From Acinetobacter junii CIP 64.5 (lineage in GTDB: Bacteria; Pseudomonadota; Gammaproteobacteria; Pseudomonadales; Moraxellaceae): a stretch of DNA of 64,000 bases. The stretch spans positions 743,291 through 807,290 of the forward strand of contig NZ_KB849655.1 in NCBI RefSeq assembly GCF_000368765.1, in the 5' to 3' direction. The notes below the pieces were generated by a model. That model was not told the origin of the DNA, did not search any database, and was given only the letters and a program-made list of their open reading frames with translations. This document shows positions 54,934 through 63,776 of this stretch, one piece after another. Both the position numbers and the translations under genes were made by a program. Each line of letters starts with the position of its first letter. Within the stretch, counting starts at the first letter, position 1.

Positions 54934-56066
54934 TGCATCACCTCTGCCATCCATTCAGCAAAATGTTCAGGGGTTAGCGCTGCAACAGACATGCCCCTCT
55001 CATTCAGCTTCTGTGCCATTTGAATATCATAGACCGGGTTAGCTTGTTCATCTAAAGCAGCTAAGCCCAATAACTTTACGTGTTGACTTTGCAAGCGACT
55101 AATCGCATTGAGTAAATGTGCTACAGAACCACCTTCTTCAAAATCACTGATTAACGTAAAAATCGTGCGATTTGGTTGTGTGATAAAACGTTCGCAATAA
55201 TTCACCGCTTTGGCAATGTCTGTCCCACCACCAAGCTGAACAGTCAATAGCACTTCAACGGGGTCATGTGCCATATGAGATAAATCAACAATATTGGTAT
55301 CAAATAATACGAGATGTACTTTTACAGCAGGTAAACTAGCGAGAATGCTGGCACAAATCGCACTGTACATGACAGAGTTCATCATTGAACCACTTTGGTC
55401 CACGCACAACACGACAGTCCAAGGTAAATGACGTTGTACCCGCGCATTGAAGAATGGTTGTTGAATAATGAGCTTATTTAAATCAGCGTTATAGTGTTTT
55501 AAATTTTCCCGAATCGTACGTCGCCAGTCAAAGTTCTGACTATTCGCAATCAAAGAACGGCGAAAACGATTGCGTCGACCATGAATCGCATTGATAAAGT
55601 TAGGTTTTAATCGTGCAACGATTTGCTCTACTACAGTTTGAATAATCTCTCGGACAGCATCTCGAGTTTGCGCATTCATTCGCCCACGCATCGTCAATAA
55701 TGCTTTAGCAAGCTGAGGTGTAGGCTCTAAACTTTTTAAGCTTTGCGGATCTTTGAGTAATGCATCTAATTGGTAGCGTTCAACTGCTTGAGTTTGAATA
55801 CGTTCAAAGGTACTTTGCGGAAATAATTTTCGCGCTTGATTGAGCCAATTAATTGCAGTGAGCTGTGAGTCATCTAATGAGCCATGACGAGACTCCCCTG
55901 CAACATGACCACGTTGTTCATACTCACGGTTGTATAAATAATCGAGAGTACGTTCCAAACGTAATTGTTCTGCATCAAGCTGTACTTGATCCAAAGCTCG
56001 ATCACTATAGCGACCCAGAATCAACCGCCAACGTGCTGTAAGGTTATTAGAGTTTGAATCATTCAT
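54930..56066 (-). CDS. VWA-domain protein (YehP-like)
   Basis: The 378-residue protein has a helical N-terminal half, with a basic stretch (HGRRNRFRRSLIANSQ), and a C-terminal von Willebrand A domain. The MIDAS metal site is complete: VLCVDQSGSMMNS (about residues 218-230), the Thr in LGGGTDIAKAV, and LISDFEEGG. There is no signal peptide or anchor, so it acts in the cytosol. VWA proteins of this kind are the usual partners of MoxR AAA+ ATPases. It matches E. coli YehP in length (about 378). Its ATG shares one base with the DUF5682 gene stop (TAATG). Confidence 0.88.
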   Translation of the reverse strand: MNDSNSNNLTARWRLILGRYSDRALDQVQLDAEQLRLERTLDYLYNREYEQRGHVAGESRHGSLDDSQLTAINWLNQARKLFPQSTFERIQTQAVERYQLDALLKDPQSLKSLEPTPQLAKALLTMRGRMNAQTRDAVREIIQTVVEQIVARLKPNFINAIHGRRNRFRRSLIANSQNFDWRRTIRENLKHYNADLNKLIIQQPFFNARVQRHLPWTVVLCVDQSGSMMNSVMYSAICASILASLPAVKVHLVLFDTNIVDLSHMAHDPVEVLLTVQLGGGTDIAKAVNYCERFITQPNRTIFTLISDFEEGGSVAHLLNAISRLQSQHVKLLGLAALDEQANPVYDIQMAQKLNERGMSVAALTPEHFAEWMAEVMQ

Positions 56067-58561
56067 TATACTAACCAACCTTGTAAATTTCGCTCGATCA
56101 AAAATTCTTGTAGTTGTTGATTTAATTGAACACCTTGTAGCATTTCAGCTTGTGAAACCTCACTGATATATCGAGAGATATCCAAACTTGAAACATCATT
56201 CAGCTGCGCAATCTGCTCAGCAAAAGCCGCTGTTTCCTTCGGTTTAAAATGAGTAAATGCTTGGCGTAAATCAGGTAGAATCGCCACAAAGGCAGCCTCA
56301 TCCCATTTTAATAACAGTTGATTCAGTAGTTGTGCCATTGCAGGATAACGCAATAATAATTCAGGTGCGCTTTGCATCATTCCAGATAGATAAGCAACTG
56401 CATGTTCAGGGTTAGCACCTAAACCAAAATGTCGCTGAACTGATTGTTGTAAATCCTGTTCAGTCAAATCACCATCAATAAAACGTAAGGCGTCAACCGC
56501 ACCCGCTAACACATCTAGCTTTTGCCAGTCCGTATTTAATCGTGCCAAAGCATTATAAAATTGTGCTAGGAAATTTAGCTCACCACCTAGTACACGATTT
56601 ATCTGCTTAGACAAATTGCGTAATTGCAAAACTTGATTAAGAATTTGCTGTTGTTGGTCTGCTGGTGGCGTTGCCAACTGAGACAGTAAAAATAATGCTG
56701 TGGGAATGACTTGCTGCATCAGTGCTTTAAGTTCAGGTTGTTTCTGAAAAGCTAAGAAATCTTTGCCTGTCCATAAATTTAATAATTTTTGTCCACATTG
56801 AATCACCGAATCCAAATCAGGATCAGTTGGTAAGAATTGTTGAACTTCAACAAACAGAATTGGAATTTGTTTGTGTAATCCCATCAATGCTGCTCGAATT
56901 AAAAGCTGTACTGCAAGATGTGATGACCTTCCTTGTCCTGTTTGAGAAAAAGTCTGTTTGATATGCAAGAGTTTTTGTATTGCAACAGTATTTAACTCAC
57001 CTCCTAATTCTGATAATTCAATCAACTGAGCTTCAACATGTGGTGTCCATGCATAATCCCATTCTTCAAATAATAAATGTAAGCGTCCACCACCTAGGAA
57101 ATCTGGACCACTCACCGATTTGGCAAATCCCACTTGCAAGAAATCAAGTAAATGTAGAAAACGACTGCGCAAACGATGTTTTTGATTACGAAAAACATCC
57201 AGTTTTGCGCGTTTGGTCGTCGTTTCATCCAATTTAAAACGATGAACTTTTGCTAAGTCATAGACTTGAGCTAACAATGGTGGGGTCTGTGTGGATTGCA
57301 CCACTTGTCCTAGACGTGCACCACCCAGAATTTGCTTCAATAGGCTTTGAAATGCTTGTTGTCCCTCATCTAAACTGCCTTTGACAAAACTACTTTGACA
57401 GGCATCAATCAAATCAAAACGACTAATTAAATGATGTCCTCTTAAAGTCGCTAATCTAATCGCCTGTTCAGTCGCATTTTTAACCGTAATAAAACTACTT
57501 TCCAAAATCTGCTGTTCGCGTAATTGCTTAGAAAAATCAGACAGTAACTCAACGATTAAGGCTTGTCGCTGTTCAGCATCATCAAAGGATTTCTCCATCA
57601 TATGTTGCCAGCAACGTTGATAAAATGCAGGCGATGGCATACCAGAAGCATAACCATTTAAAGCATCAAGACGATCAAAACTATAACGAATCAACCATGC
57701 TTGGTCATCTTGATCGGCTGACTTCATTTTTTTAATTTTCTTAGGTTTCTCAACCAGTAAATGTGCTGCCAATTGCTCAATTAAGGCCAAGGTGTGAAAA
57801 CCACCAGTGAGGATACAAATGGTACCTTTGTTATTTGCATAGCATTCTAAGATGCTTTGCAGCATGCATTGTTCTCGGATTAAAGAAGCATCGGCTTCTA
57901 AAACACTATCCTCGTAATCTAAACGAGACATAGCACACCAAACGAGCACCTCATGGAAAAAGCTTTGCCAATCATGCATCTCCAGCTTTGGCTTTAACTC
58001 AAATAAGTGATCCCATAGTTCATCATGATTTCGACAGTGCAACTTCTGTGCTAGGGTTTGTAAATACTGACTATGAGCCAAATAGCGCTCTTGCTGTAAG
58101 CTTCGACTTTGCCAAGTTTGTTTGGTGATCGTCTTTAATTCATGATCAATCTGACTTGTCCATGCTAAATCAATAAACTCAACCTCAGCATTAATTTCTG
58201 GCGCATATCGCAGCGCAACCCATTCAGGTGAATAATCGCAAAATGGATAATAAGCAGTACGCGTTTGCTTCTGTTCCGTCTTTTCATCATCAGCAGCATT
58301 ATTATTTGCTTCCATGATTTCGGTTTGACACAGTACAGCTAGTGGTGGCTGACTATCTGGATGCTGTAAATCTGTAATTAAACGATTAAATGAACGTGGT
58401 GCTTCAATCAATATGTGTTTAGGCTGTAATTGCTGCAACGATTGTAAAGCAGCATAAGCACACGCTGGGCTATGATGGCGAATAGGTAAAAAATGAATAC
58501 CCTTATCTGCCAAAGCCTTTTGCTGTTGTAATGCTTGTTGTAAGCGTTGTGGTATCGTCAT
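56066..58561 (-). CDS. DUF5682 family protein (YehM-like)
   Basis: The 831-residue cytosolic protein opens with the DUF5682 pattern: FLPIRHHSPACAYAALQSL (about 24-42), HILIEAPRSFN, YYPFCDYSPEWVAL, and later ICILTGGFHTLALIEQL. The spaced PIRHHSPAC, IEAP and GGFHT blocks resemble the catalytic-like elements of the TraB/GumN and erythromycin-esterase folds, so a hydrolase is possible but unproven. The C-terminal 400 residues are helical repeats. The gene is coupled to the VWA gene. A 256-bp gap with three inverted repeats separates it from the MoxR gene. Confidence 0.8.
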   Translation of the reverse strand: MTIPQRLQQALQQQKALADKGIHFLPIRHHSPACAYAALQSLQQLQPKHILIEAPRSFNRLITDLQHPDSQPPLAVLCQTEIMEANNNAADDEKTEQKQTRTAYYPFCDYSPEWVALRYAPEINAEVEFIDLAWTSQIDHELKTITKQTWQSRSLQQERYLAHSQYLQTLAQKLHCRNHDELWDHLFELKPKLEMHDWQSFFHEVLVWCAMSRLDYEDSVLEADASLIREQCMLQSILECYANNKGTICILTGGFHTLALIEQLAAHLLVEKPKKIKKMKSADQDDQAWLIRYSFDRLDALNGYASGMPSPAFYQRCWQHMMEKSFDDAEQRQALIVELLSDFSKQLREQQILESSFITVKNATEQAIRLATLRGHHLISRFDLIDACQSSFVKGSLDEGQQAFQSLLKQILGGARLGQVVQSTQTPPLLAQVYDLAKVHRFKLDETTTKRAKLDVFRNQKHRLRSRFLHLLDFLQVGFAKSVSGPDFLGGGRLHLLFEEWDYAWTPHVEAQLIELSELGGELNTVAIQKLLHIKQTFSQTGQGRSSHLAVQLLIRAALMGLHKQIPILFVEVQQFLPTDPDLDSVIQCGQKLLNLWTGKDFLAFQKQPELKALMQQVIPTALFLLSQLATPPADQQQQILNQVLQLRNLSKQINRVLGGELNFLAQFYNALARLNTDWQKLDVLAGAVDALRFIDGDLTEQDLQQSVQRHFGLGANPEHAVAYLSGMMQSAPELLLRYPAMAQLLNQLLLKWDEAAFVAILPDLRQAFTHFKPKETAAFAEQIAQLNDVSSLDISRYISEVSQAEMLQGVQLNQQLQEFLIERNLQGWLV

Positions 58562-58625
58562 ATTCTTTATTTCAATAAATTTTCACTTTTTATATAAACT
58601 ACATACAACATCTGATACTCGGAAC

Positions 58626-58797
58626 GTCATTCACAGCCTGCGTGGTATCTGTCAAATGTTGTTTCTGCGACTCGATTAGCTAAATGCAAGAAGTCAACAG
58701 GTTCTGTGAATGACAAATGGTTTTGCCTACTTTTGTCGAAACAAAAGTAGGTCGAGCCGAAGGCTTATCCTCAAATAAGATGAGAACTCGGCACGAC
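58626..58797. repeat. three inverted repeats in the gap inside the yeh-like operon
   Basis: An outer pair GTCATTCACAG (58626-58636) / CTGTGAATGAC (58704-58714) is an exact 11-bp match. A tight hairpin CCTACTTTTGT / ACAAAAGTAGG (about 58726-58751) has a 4-base loop. A third pair, GTCGAGCCGA (58751-58760) / TCGGCACGAC (58788-58797), matches at 9 of 10. The rest of this cluster is packed with gaps of 12 bp or less, so this block looks inserted, like a REP/BIME-type element. Confidence 0.65.
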
Positions 58798-58817
58798 TCA
58801 GTTAAGACTCAAAAAAT

Positions 58818-59909
58818 CTACTGCCAAAACGTTTTTCCAGCATCAAAAAAAGCCTTCCAAGTTACATCCAGTTTGGCACGTTCACGGGCAACATTATCCA
58901 TATAAAAACGCATCCGCTTGGCATCATCAGCATTATCTTTTAACACCACGCCAATCAACTGACGCGCAATCGCAGCACCACTCAAAGATTGATCACCTAA
59001 ATAATAGCCTTCTAAAGCAGCTGCATAAGCGATATTGACCGCTTCAGCAGTCGACATCACAGCATCAGGTGTTTTAATTGAGGTACCGTCTTTGGTTGTG
59101 CCTTGGCGTAACTCTTGAAAAACTGTGACCAGTAGATCAACCACAGATTCAGACATTTGAATCTGATCAGATAACTCTCCTAACTCGCGTTTCAACTGAG
59201 TCAGTACAAGCTCACGTTCAAAAACAGGATCAGCAATCGGTCGTACAGTTTCAAAATTAAAACGACGTTTCAATGCCGATGACATCTCATGCACACCGCG
59301 ATCTCTTAAATTGGCGGTAGCAATAATATTAAATCCTGCTTTGGCATAAACACGACCTTGATCCCCAAGCTCAGGAATCATCATGGTCTTTTCAGACATT
59401 AATGAAACTAAGACATCCTGAATTTCAGGTGGACAACGCGTGATTTCCTCGAAACGAATGATCTTGCCATGCTGCATCGCTTGGTAAACAGGTGATGCAA
59501 CTAAAGACTTCTCATTAGGACCTTCAGCAAGTAATAAAGCATAATTCCATGAATATTTGAGATGATCTTCAGTTGTGCCTGCTGTTCCTTGAATGGTTAA
59601 TCCTGAATCACCACTAATCGCTGCTGCTAATAATTCGGACAGCATAGATTTTGCTGTACCTGGTTCACCTACTAACATGAGACCTTGTTTACCCAGTAAA
59701 GTCACAATTGCTCTGTCGACTAAAGCATCATCACCATAAAATTTACGGCTAATCGCTAATTTCTCATCACCGAGAATAAATTGGCGTACCGCACGTGGTG
59801 AACGTAACCAACCTTGTGGTTTAGGCGCATGGTCATGTTCACTGATTATTGCAAGTTCTTCTGCAAAACGTTGTTCAGCACTTAATTTAATAATGTCTTG
59901 TGGATTCAT
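58818..59909 (-). CDS. MoxR-type AAA+ ATPase (YehL-like)
   Basis: The 363-residue ATPase has Walker A GEPGTAKS (81-88), Walker B IIRFEEITR, the sensor-1 region FNIIATANLRDRGVHEMSSALKRRF with the arginine finger, and a helical lid with DAVMSTAEAVNIAYA. The FEE/TANLRD pattern and absence of other domains put it in the MoxR class, whose members remodel protein complexes with a VWA partner. Here that partner is the gene two places downstream. It follows the DUF4132 gene by 12 bp. Confidence 0.9.
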   Translation of the reverse strand: MNPQDIIKLSAEQRFAEELAIISEHDHAPKPQGWLRSPRAVRQFILGDEKLAISRKFYGDDALVDRAIVTLLGKQGLMLVGEPGTAKSMLSELLAAAISGDSGLTIQGTAGTTEDHLKYSWNYALLLAEGPNEKSLVASPVYQAMQHGKIIRFEEITRCPPEIQDVLVSLMSEKTMMIPELGDQGRVYAKAGFNIIATANLRDRGVHEMSSALKRRFNFETVRPIADPVFERELVLTQLKRELGELSDQIQMSESVVDLLVTVFQELRQGTTKDGTSIKTPDAVMSTAEAVNIAYAAALEGYYLGDQSLSGAAIARQLIGVVLKDNADDAKRMRFYMDNVARERAKLDVTWKAFFDAGKTFWQ

Positions 59910-59921
59910 ATCTTTACCATT

Positions 59922-62900
59922 TTACCAAGGTGTTTTCTTCTGCCATTCAGGATAAAAACCAGAACATGCCTCAGCAACTTTTAAATAATCAGCATAAGTT
60001 TCAGCTAATAACACTGGCGGTACATCTGCTAAATTCATTCCACTGTCACGCCAAGAACGTACATTCTTTTTCTCAAAACTGAGGTCGTACAATACAGCTG
60101 CAAGATTTTCCTCAGGCACATAACTGCCACTAAAACGAATCACCGCAGATAAACCAATTTGGCTAAATGGTTTAAAGTAACTATCAAAAGAACCACCATC
60201 TTCAATTGAAGCACGTTGATAACCAAGCTTGGTAATCACTCCACGTAAAGTAAATGTATCGGTTAACCAGCCTTTACGATCCTCAATGATTTCCGCATGT
60301 GCTTCAAAAACAGGAAGCTGGTGTGTCATCTGCTCAAATAGGAACTTCACTTTATAATCTTTAAAATGTGCTTGCCATGCTTCTGCATCTTCAGCACTGA
60401 TCAAAACACCATGTGCAACTTTGATTTGGCTATCTTGTGCTAATTCAATTTCATCATCTTCAAGATTTAATAAACTGCCGTCATCACTAGGACGGAAACT
60501 TTGTAAAATAATACCTTCTGAAGAAAGCTCCAACCAAACTAAACGTTGAATCAAACGTTTCATAATTGGGTGTGCAAACAGGTATTCTTGCCAATCCGTA
60601 CTGCTCCAAGCTCGCTCACTACACATCGCTTCATATAAGCGTTGTGTTTGTAGATCAATCACTTGTTTAAATTCTTTCTTACTACTGCTGAATAATGATT
60701 TAGCTTCTTTAATTAAGCCTTCGTCATCACCTTGTCGTGCAGCAGGCAAGGCTTTAATTATTTTTCCATCTTCATTTTTAAGTACGAACTTATCTTTATC
60801 GTCTACATAGGCAGTTAAGACTCGAGAACCGTACTCTAAACTCAGCACACCTACATCGTCTAAGCCTGCGGTCGGAATTGTGCGATCTGCCAATTCATCA
60901 CTACTCCATTGATTGCGCTCTGCAATTTGCTCAACCAATTGTTTCGCTAGATTCTGAACAGATGCTGTGCGGTAACGACGTGACAAACTCAGAAGTAATT
61001 GAATAATCAATGGATCATCACTGATTGAAAAACTACTCAACATCGCTTCGATTTGTGCACGACGTTGGTAATGTAGCTTCATATAATCTTGCAATAATTT
61101 CACCGCAACACTACCTTGCGTTTTAAAAGTCAGTGCCAACATTCCTTTACTTTTAATTGCAGAACCTAAATAAATTGCTAAACGCTCACGTTTAATTTCT
61201 TCAACCACTTCTTCCAGTGTGATGTGTTCATAACGTCCATAATATTCCGGGTACTTTTGTCCCCAGCGTTTAAATGAATCTTGATAAGATGCTAAACGAC
61301 TCGGTGCTTCTTTCGTTGCAACCTCTATCGCCTCTTCTAAAGTTGGATTACGAGTATCTTGATATATAAAGCTTTGCAGTAAATACAATGCAAGCGTTTG
61401 TTGGCTTTTATCATTTAACAGTCCCATATAACGCTGTAACAGTGCATTGGGCACAGGGTCTTTCAATTTGTCTGCTAAAACGACCCACCATTGAATAATT
61501 TGAGGATCAACTGTTGTACCATCTTGCCACTGCGCTTGAGGTAAATGCTGTAAATCAAACCAAGTAAAACTACTAGCAATCTTAGCTTTTAAACCCTTTT
61601 CAGCATCTTTGAGCAATGCTTTTGGCGAAAGATAAATATTAATATCCTCACCTAACTGCTCTAAAGCCGTCAGAATTGCAGCAATAACAACTTCTTTTTT
61701 CTCTTTTTTTAATAAATCATAAAGCGCTGTGACCGCAGAGGGATGTTGTAAACGCGCTAACCATTCGACTGCTGTAATACGAATTTCTTGTTTACCATTT
61801 TCTAAAGCTTCAATCGCTCTTAAATGAATATCAGGGAGTTTTTTTAATACTTCCTGAGCGTCAAAACGTAAACGTTTTCCATCCCCCAAAGCAAACTCAA
61901 GTAATCGAGGAATAAACTGTTTAGGTACTTGTGGAAAACGTTGTAATAGAGCTAATGCCTTGATTGGATCATAATAGCGCCATGAATTTTGATTTTTACT
62001 TGGTAGTAATCCCAAAGCTTCTGCAATTAAATCAATGTTCTCAATAAAAAAAGGAATGACTTTTTCATCATCAGCAATTCGAGTATTTAGTTCATCACCG
62101 CTATAGTTTTCTAGGTATTCATTTGCAATACAACGTTTACTACTCTCTTCTGAAATACCGACTTGTTGCAAAACTTGGTCTAACTGACGTAACTCAATTG
62201 TTTCCCAACTCTTAGTCTCTAAAAACTGGAAAAACTGATACCAGTTGATCCAATCATTGTTTCGATTCCCTAGCACCAAACGCGCTGCATGAATCAAACT
62301 AAACTCAGGTAACTGCTGTAACTTTTTTTGATAATTGGCAATTTCTTCAATATAGGAACGATAGTTTTTTTGACCATTTAGATGACCAAGAATTAATTGC
62401 CCAACATTTTCAACTTTGTCATATGATTTGCAGAAGTCTCGGTAGTTATTCTGTCTCCAATGGCTTTTGTATCCACCTTTCTCAACAGCTTTATTATCTT
62501 CAACTTCCTGTTCTGCAGCTTGACGATATTTTTCTTTTACTGCCAAGTAATTATCCTGTAGAACCTGAGCAAAACTTTCAGGAATGTCTTGAACCTCAAT
62601 CACTTCAATATCAGGTAAGGTATATTCAAGCTCGACCACTTGACCCAAAGATTCGAGTCGTTGCAAAGCAGAAAGGATATTTGCCTGAACTGATTTTAAT
62701 TTTTCATTTTCTGCTGCTTGCTGCAAGATTTCCCGATTTTGCTCTCCTAAACGTGCTAGCAAATCCGCGGCAAAACTACGTTGTTTGCTTTCGCCATTGA
62801 TCAAGAAATTTTGCAAATGTTGCTGGCTTTGAGCATCGTCAAGATGTGTGAGTAAAACAGTCGCTTGCTCGCGAACACCTTTGCTCGAACTTAATGCAAG

Positions 62901-63710
62901 CATGATGATAAGTTCGGTTTGTTGTTGTAATAAGTCGTGATGCTGAGCAATAAACTCTAGGAAAATCCCCTGCGCTGCAGCAGAAAGTTTAGGTAAAGTC
63001 TCACGAATTTCTTGTGCATAATCAGTGAAGAACTGGACACTATCCGAAAGCTTAAACAAGAAATTTAATTGATCATAGTGATAACTATTTACGCCATTAC
63101 GCTCAAATAAAGTCGTAATAAACCCTTCAATATTATTTTCAGGTTCAAATAAATAAAGTTGCTTTAATGCTGTAAGTGACCAAAGATCGCGATGTGATTT
63201 TTTCTGACGATCATCAAAACTTTGATGATTAAAACTTGTTAATAATCCATCTACCAGTACATAGCTAAACCAAACTGGAGTTTGTTTAGAAAGTTGAGAA
63301 TAATTACGTTGCTGAGTTGCGGCTTCTAAGAATTTTCCATAGCGAATAATCTGATCACTACTCAGTTTTGAAAAGATATTGATATATAGTTTATAGCGCG
63401 CATTTTGTGAGGCTTTACATAGTTTTTCTTGTGCTTTAGTAAGCTCAGTTGATGGCCAATACCATCCATAAGTTCCAGGGCTACCTAGTAAGGCGCATAC
63501 TTTATCTGTCGCTTGCTGCTGTAATGTCAATAAAACCTCTGGTTTTTGACCATTCACGATAAAGTTTAAAACTTGATTTGGTAACGTTGCCTCTACTTCA
63601 GATAAAGGTTCAACAATGCTAGTGAGTAACGCCAAACTTTCTGAATCTAGTGAGTTTTGACTCTGTGGATTGATTAATTCAGCGACTTTATTCTTAATAC
63701 TTTCAAACAT
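59922..63710 (-). CDS. DUF4132 protein with HEAT-like repeats (YehI/MolR-like)
   Basis: The 1262-residue protein is mainly helical with HEAT-like repeats: segments near residues 270-370 (SSSKGVREQATVLLTHLDDA, SFAADLLARLG) and 640-720 (IRITAVEWLARLQHPSAVTALYDLL). The C-terminal 350 residues carry DUF4132: LDDVGVLSLEYGSRVLTAYV, QRLYEAMCSERAWSSTDWQEYLFAHPIMKRLIQRLVW, then a beta-rich end with GVITKLGYQRA. This is the architecture of E. coli YehI, once called MolR, whose function is not established. ATG 63710 is supported by GAGG seven bases upstream; a start at 63734 is less likely. First gene of the operon. Confidence 0.85.
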   Translation of the reverse strand: MFESIKNKVAELINPQSQNSLDSESLALLTSIVEPLSEVEATLPNQVLNFIVNGQKPEVLLTLQQQATDKVCALLGSPGTYGWYWPSTELTKAQEKLCKASQNARYKLYINIFSKLSSDQIIRYGKFLEAATQQRNYSQLSKQTPVWFSYVLVDGLLTSFNHQSFDDRQKKSHRDLWSLTALKQLYLFEPENNIEGFITTLFERNGVNSYHYDQLNFLFKLSDSVQFFTDYAQEIRETLPKLSAAAQGIFLEFIAQHHDLLQQQTELIIMLALSSSKGVREQATVLLTHLDDAQSQQHLQNFLINGESKQRSFAADLLARLGEQNREILQQAAENEKLKSVQANILSALQRLESLGQVVELEYTLPDIEVIEVQDIPESFAQVLQDNYLAVKEKYRQAAEQEVEDNKAVEKGGYKSHWRQNNYRDFCKSYDKVENVGQLILGHLNGQKNYRSYIEEIANYQKKLQQLPEFSLIHAARLVLGNRNNDWINWYQFFQFLETKSWETIELRQLDQVLQQVGISEESSKRCIANEYLENYSGDELNTRIADDEKVIPFFIENIDLIAEALGLLPSKNQNSWRYYDPIKALALLQRFPQVPKQFIPRLLEFALGDGKRLRFDAQEVLKKLPDIHLRAIEALENGKQEIRITAVEWLARLQHPSAVTALYDLLKKEKKEVVIAAILTALEQLGEDINIYLSPKALLKDAEKGLKAKIASSFTWFDLQHLPQAQWQDGTTVDPQIIQWWVVLADKLKDPVPNALLQRYMGLLNDKSQQTLALYLLQSFIYQDTRNPTLEEAIEVATKEAPSRLASYQDSFKRWGQKYPEYYGRYEHITLEEVVEEIKRERLAIYLGSAIKSKGMLALTFKTQGSVAVKLLQDYMKLHYQRRAQIEAMLSSFSISDDPLIIQLLLSLSRRYRTASVQNLAKQLVEQIAERNQWSSDELADRTIPTAGLDDVGVLSLEYGSRVLTAYVDDKDKFVLKNEDGKIIKALPAARQGDDEGLIKEAKSLFSSSKKEFKQVIDLQTQRLYEAMCSERAWSSTDWQEYLFAHPIMKRLIQRLVWLELSSEGIILQSFRPSDDGSLLNLEDDEIELAQDSQIKVAHGVLISAEDAEAWQAHFKDYKVKFLFEQMTHQLPVFEAHAEIIEDRKGWLTDTFTLRGVITKLGYQRASIEDGGSFDSYFKPFSQIGLSAVIRFSGSYVPEENLAAVLYDLSFEKKNVRSWRDSGMNLADVPPVLLAETYADYLKVAEACSGFYPEWQKKTPW

Positions 63711-63776
63711 AAAATAACCTCTTATTTTCCCCAATTTTTTAATTACTTTTGATTTTTTGGTTTAAAAATCAATATA

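Noticed and set aside
58717..58905. Plus-strand frame of 62 codons in the gap between the MoxR and DUF5682 genes
   Set aside because: It runs through the inverted repeats and into the MoxR gene antisense, has no ribosome binding site and no recognisable protein pattern.
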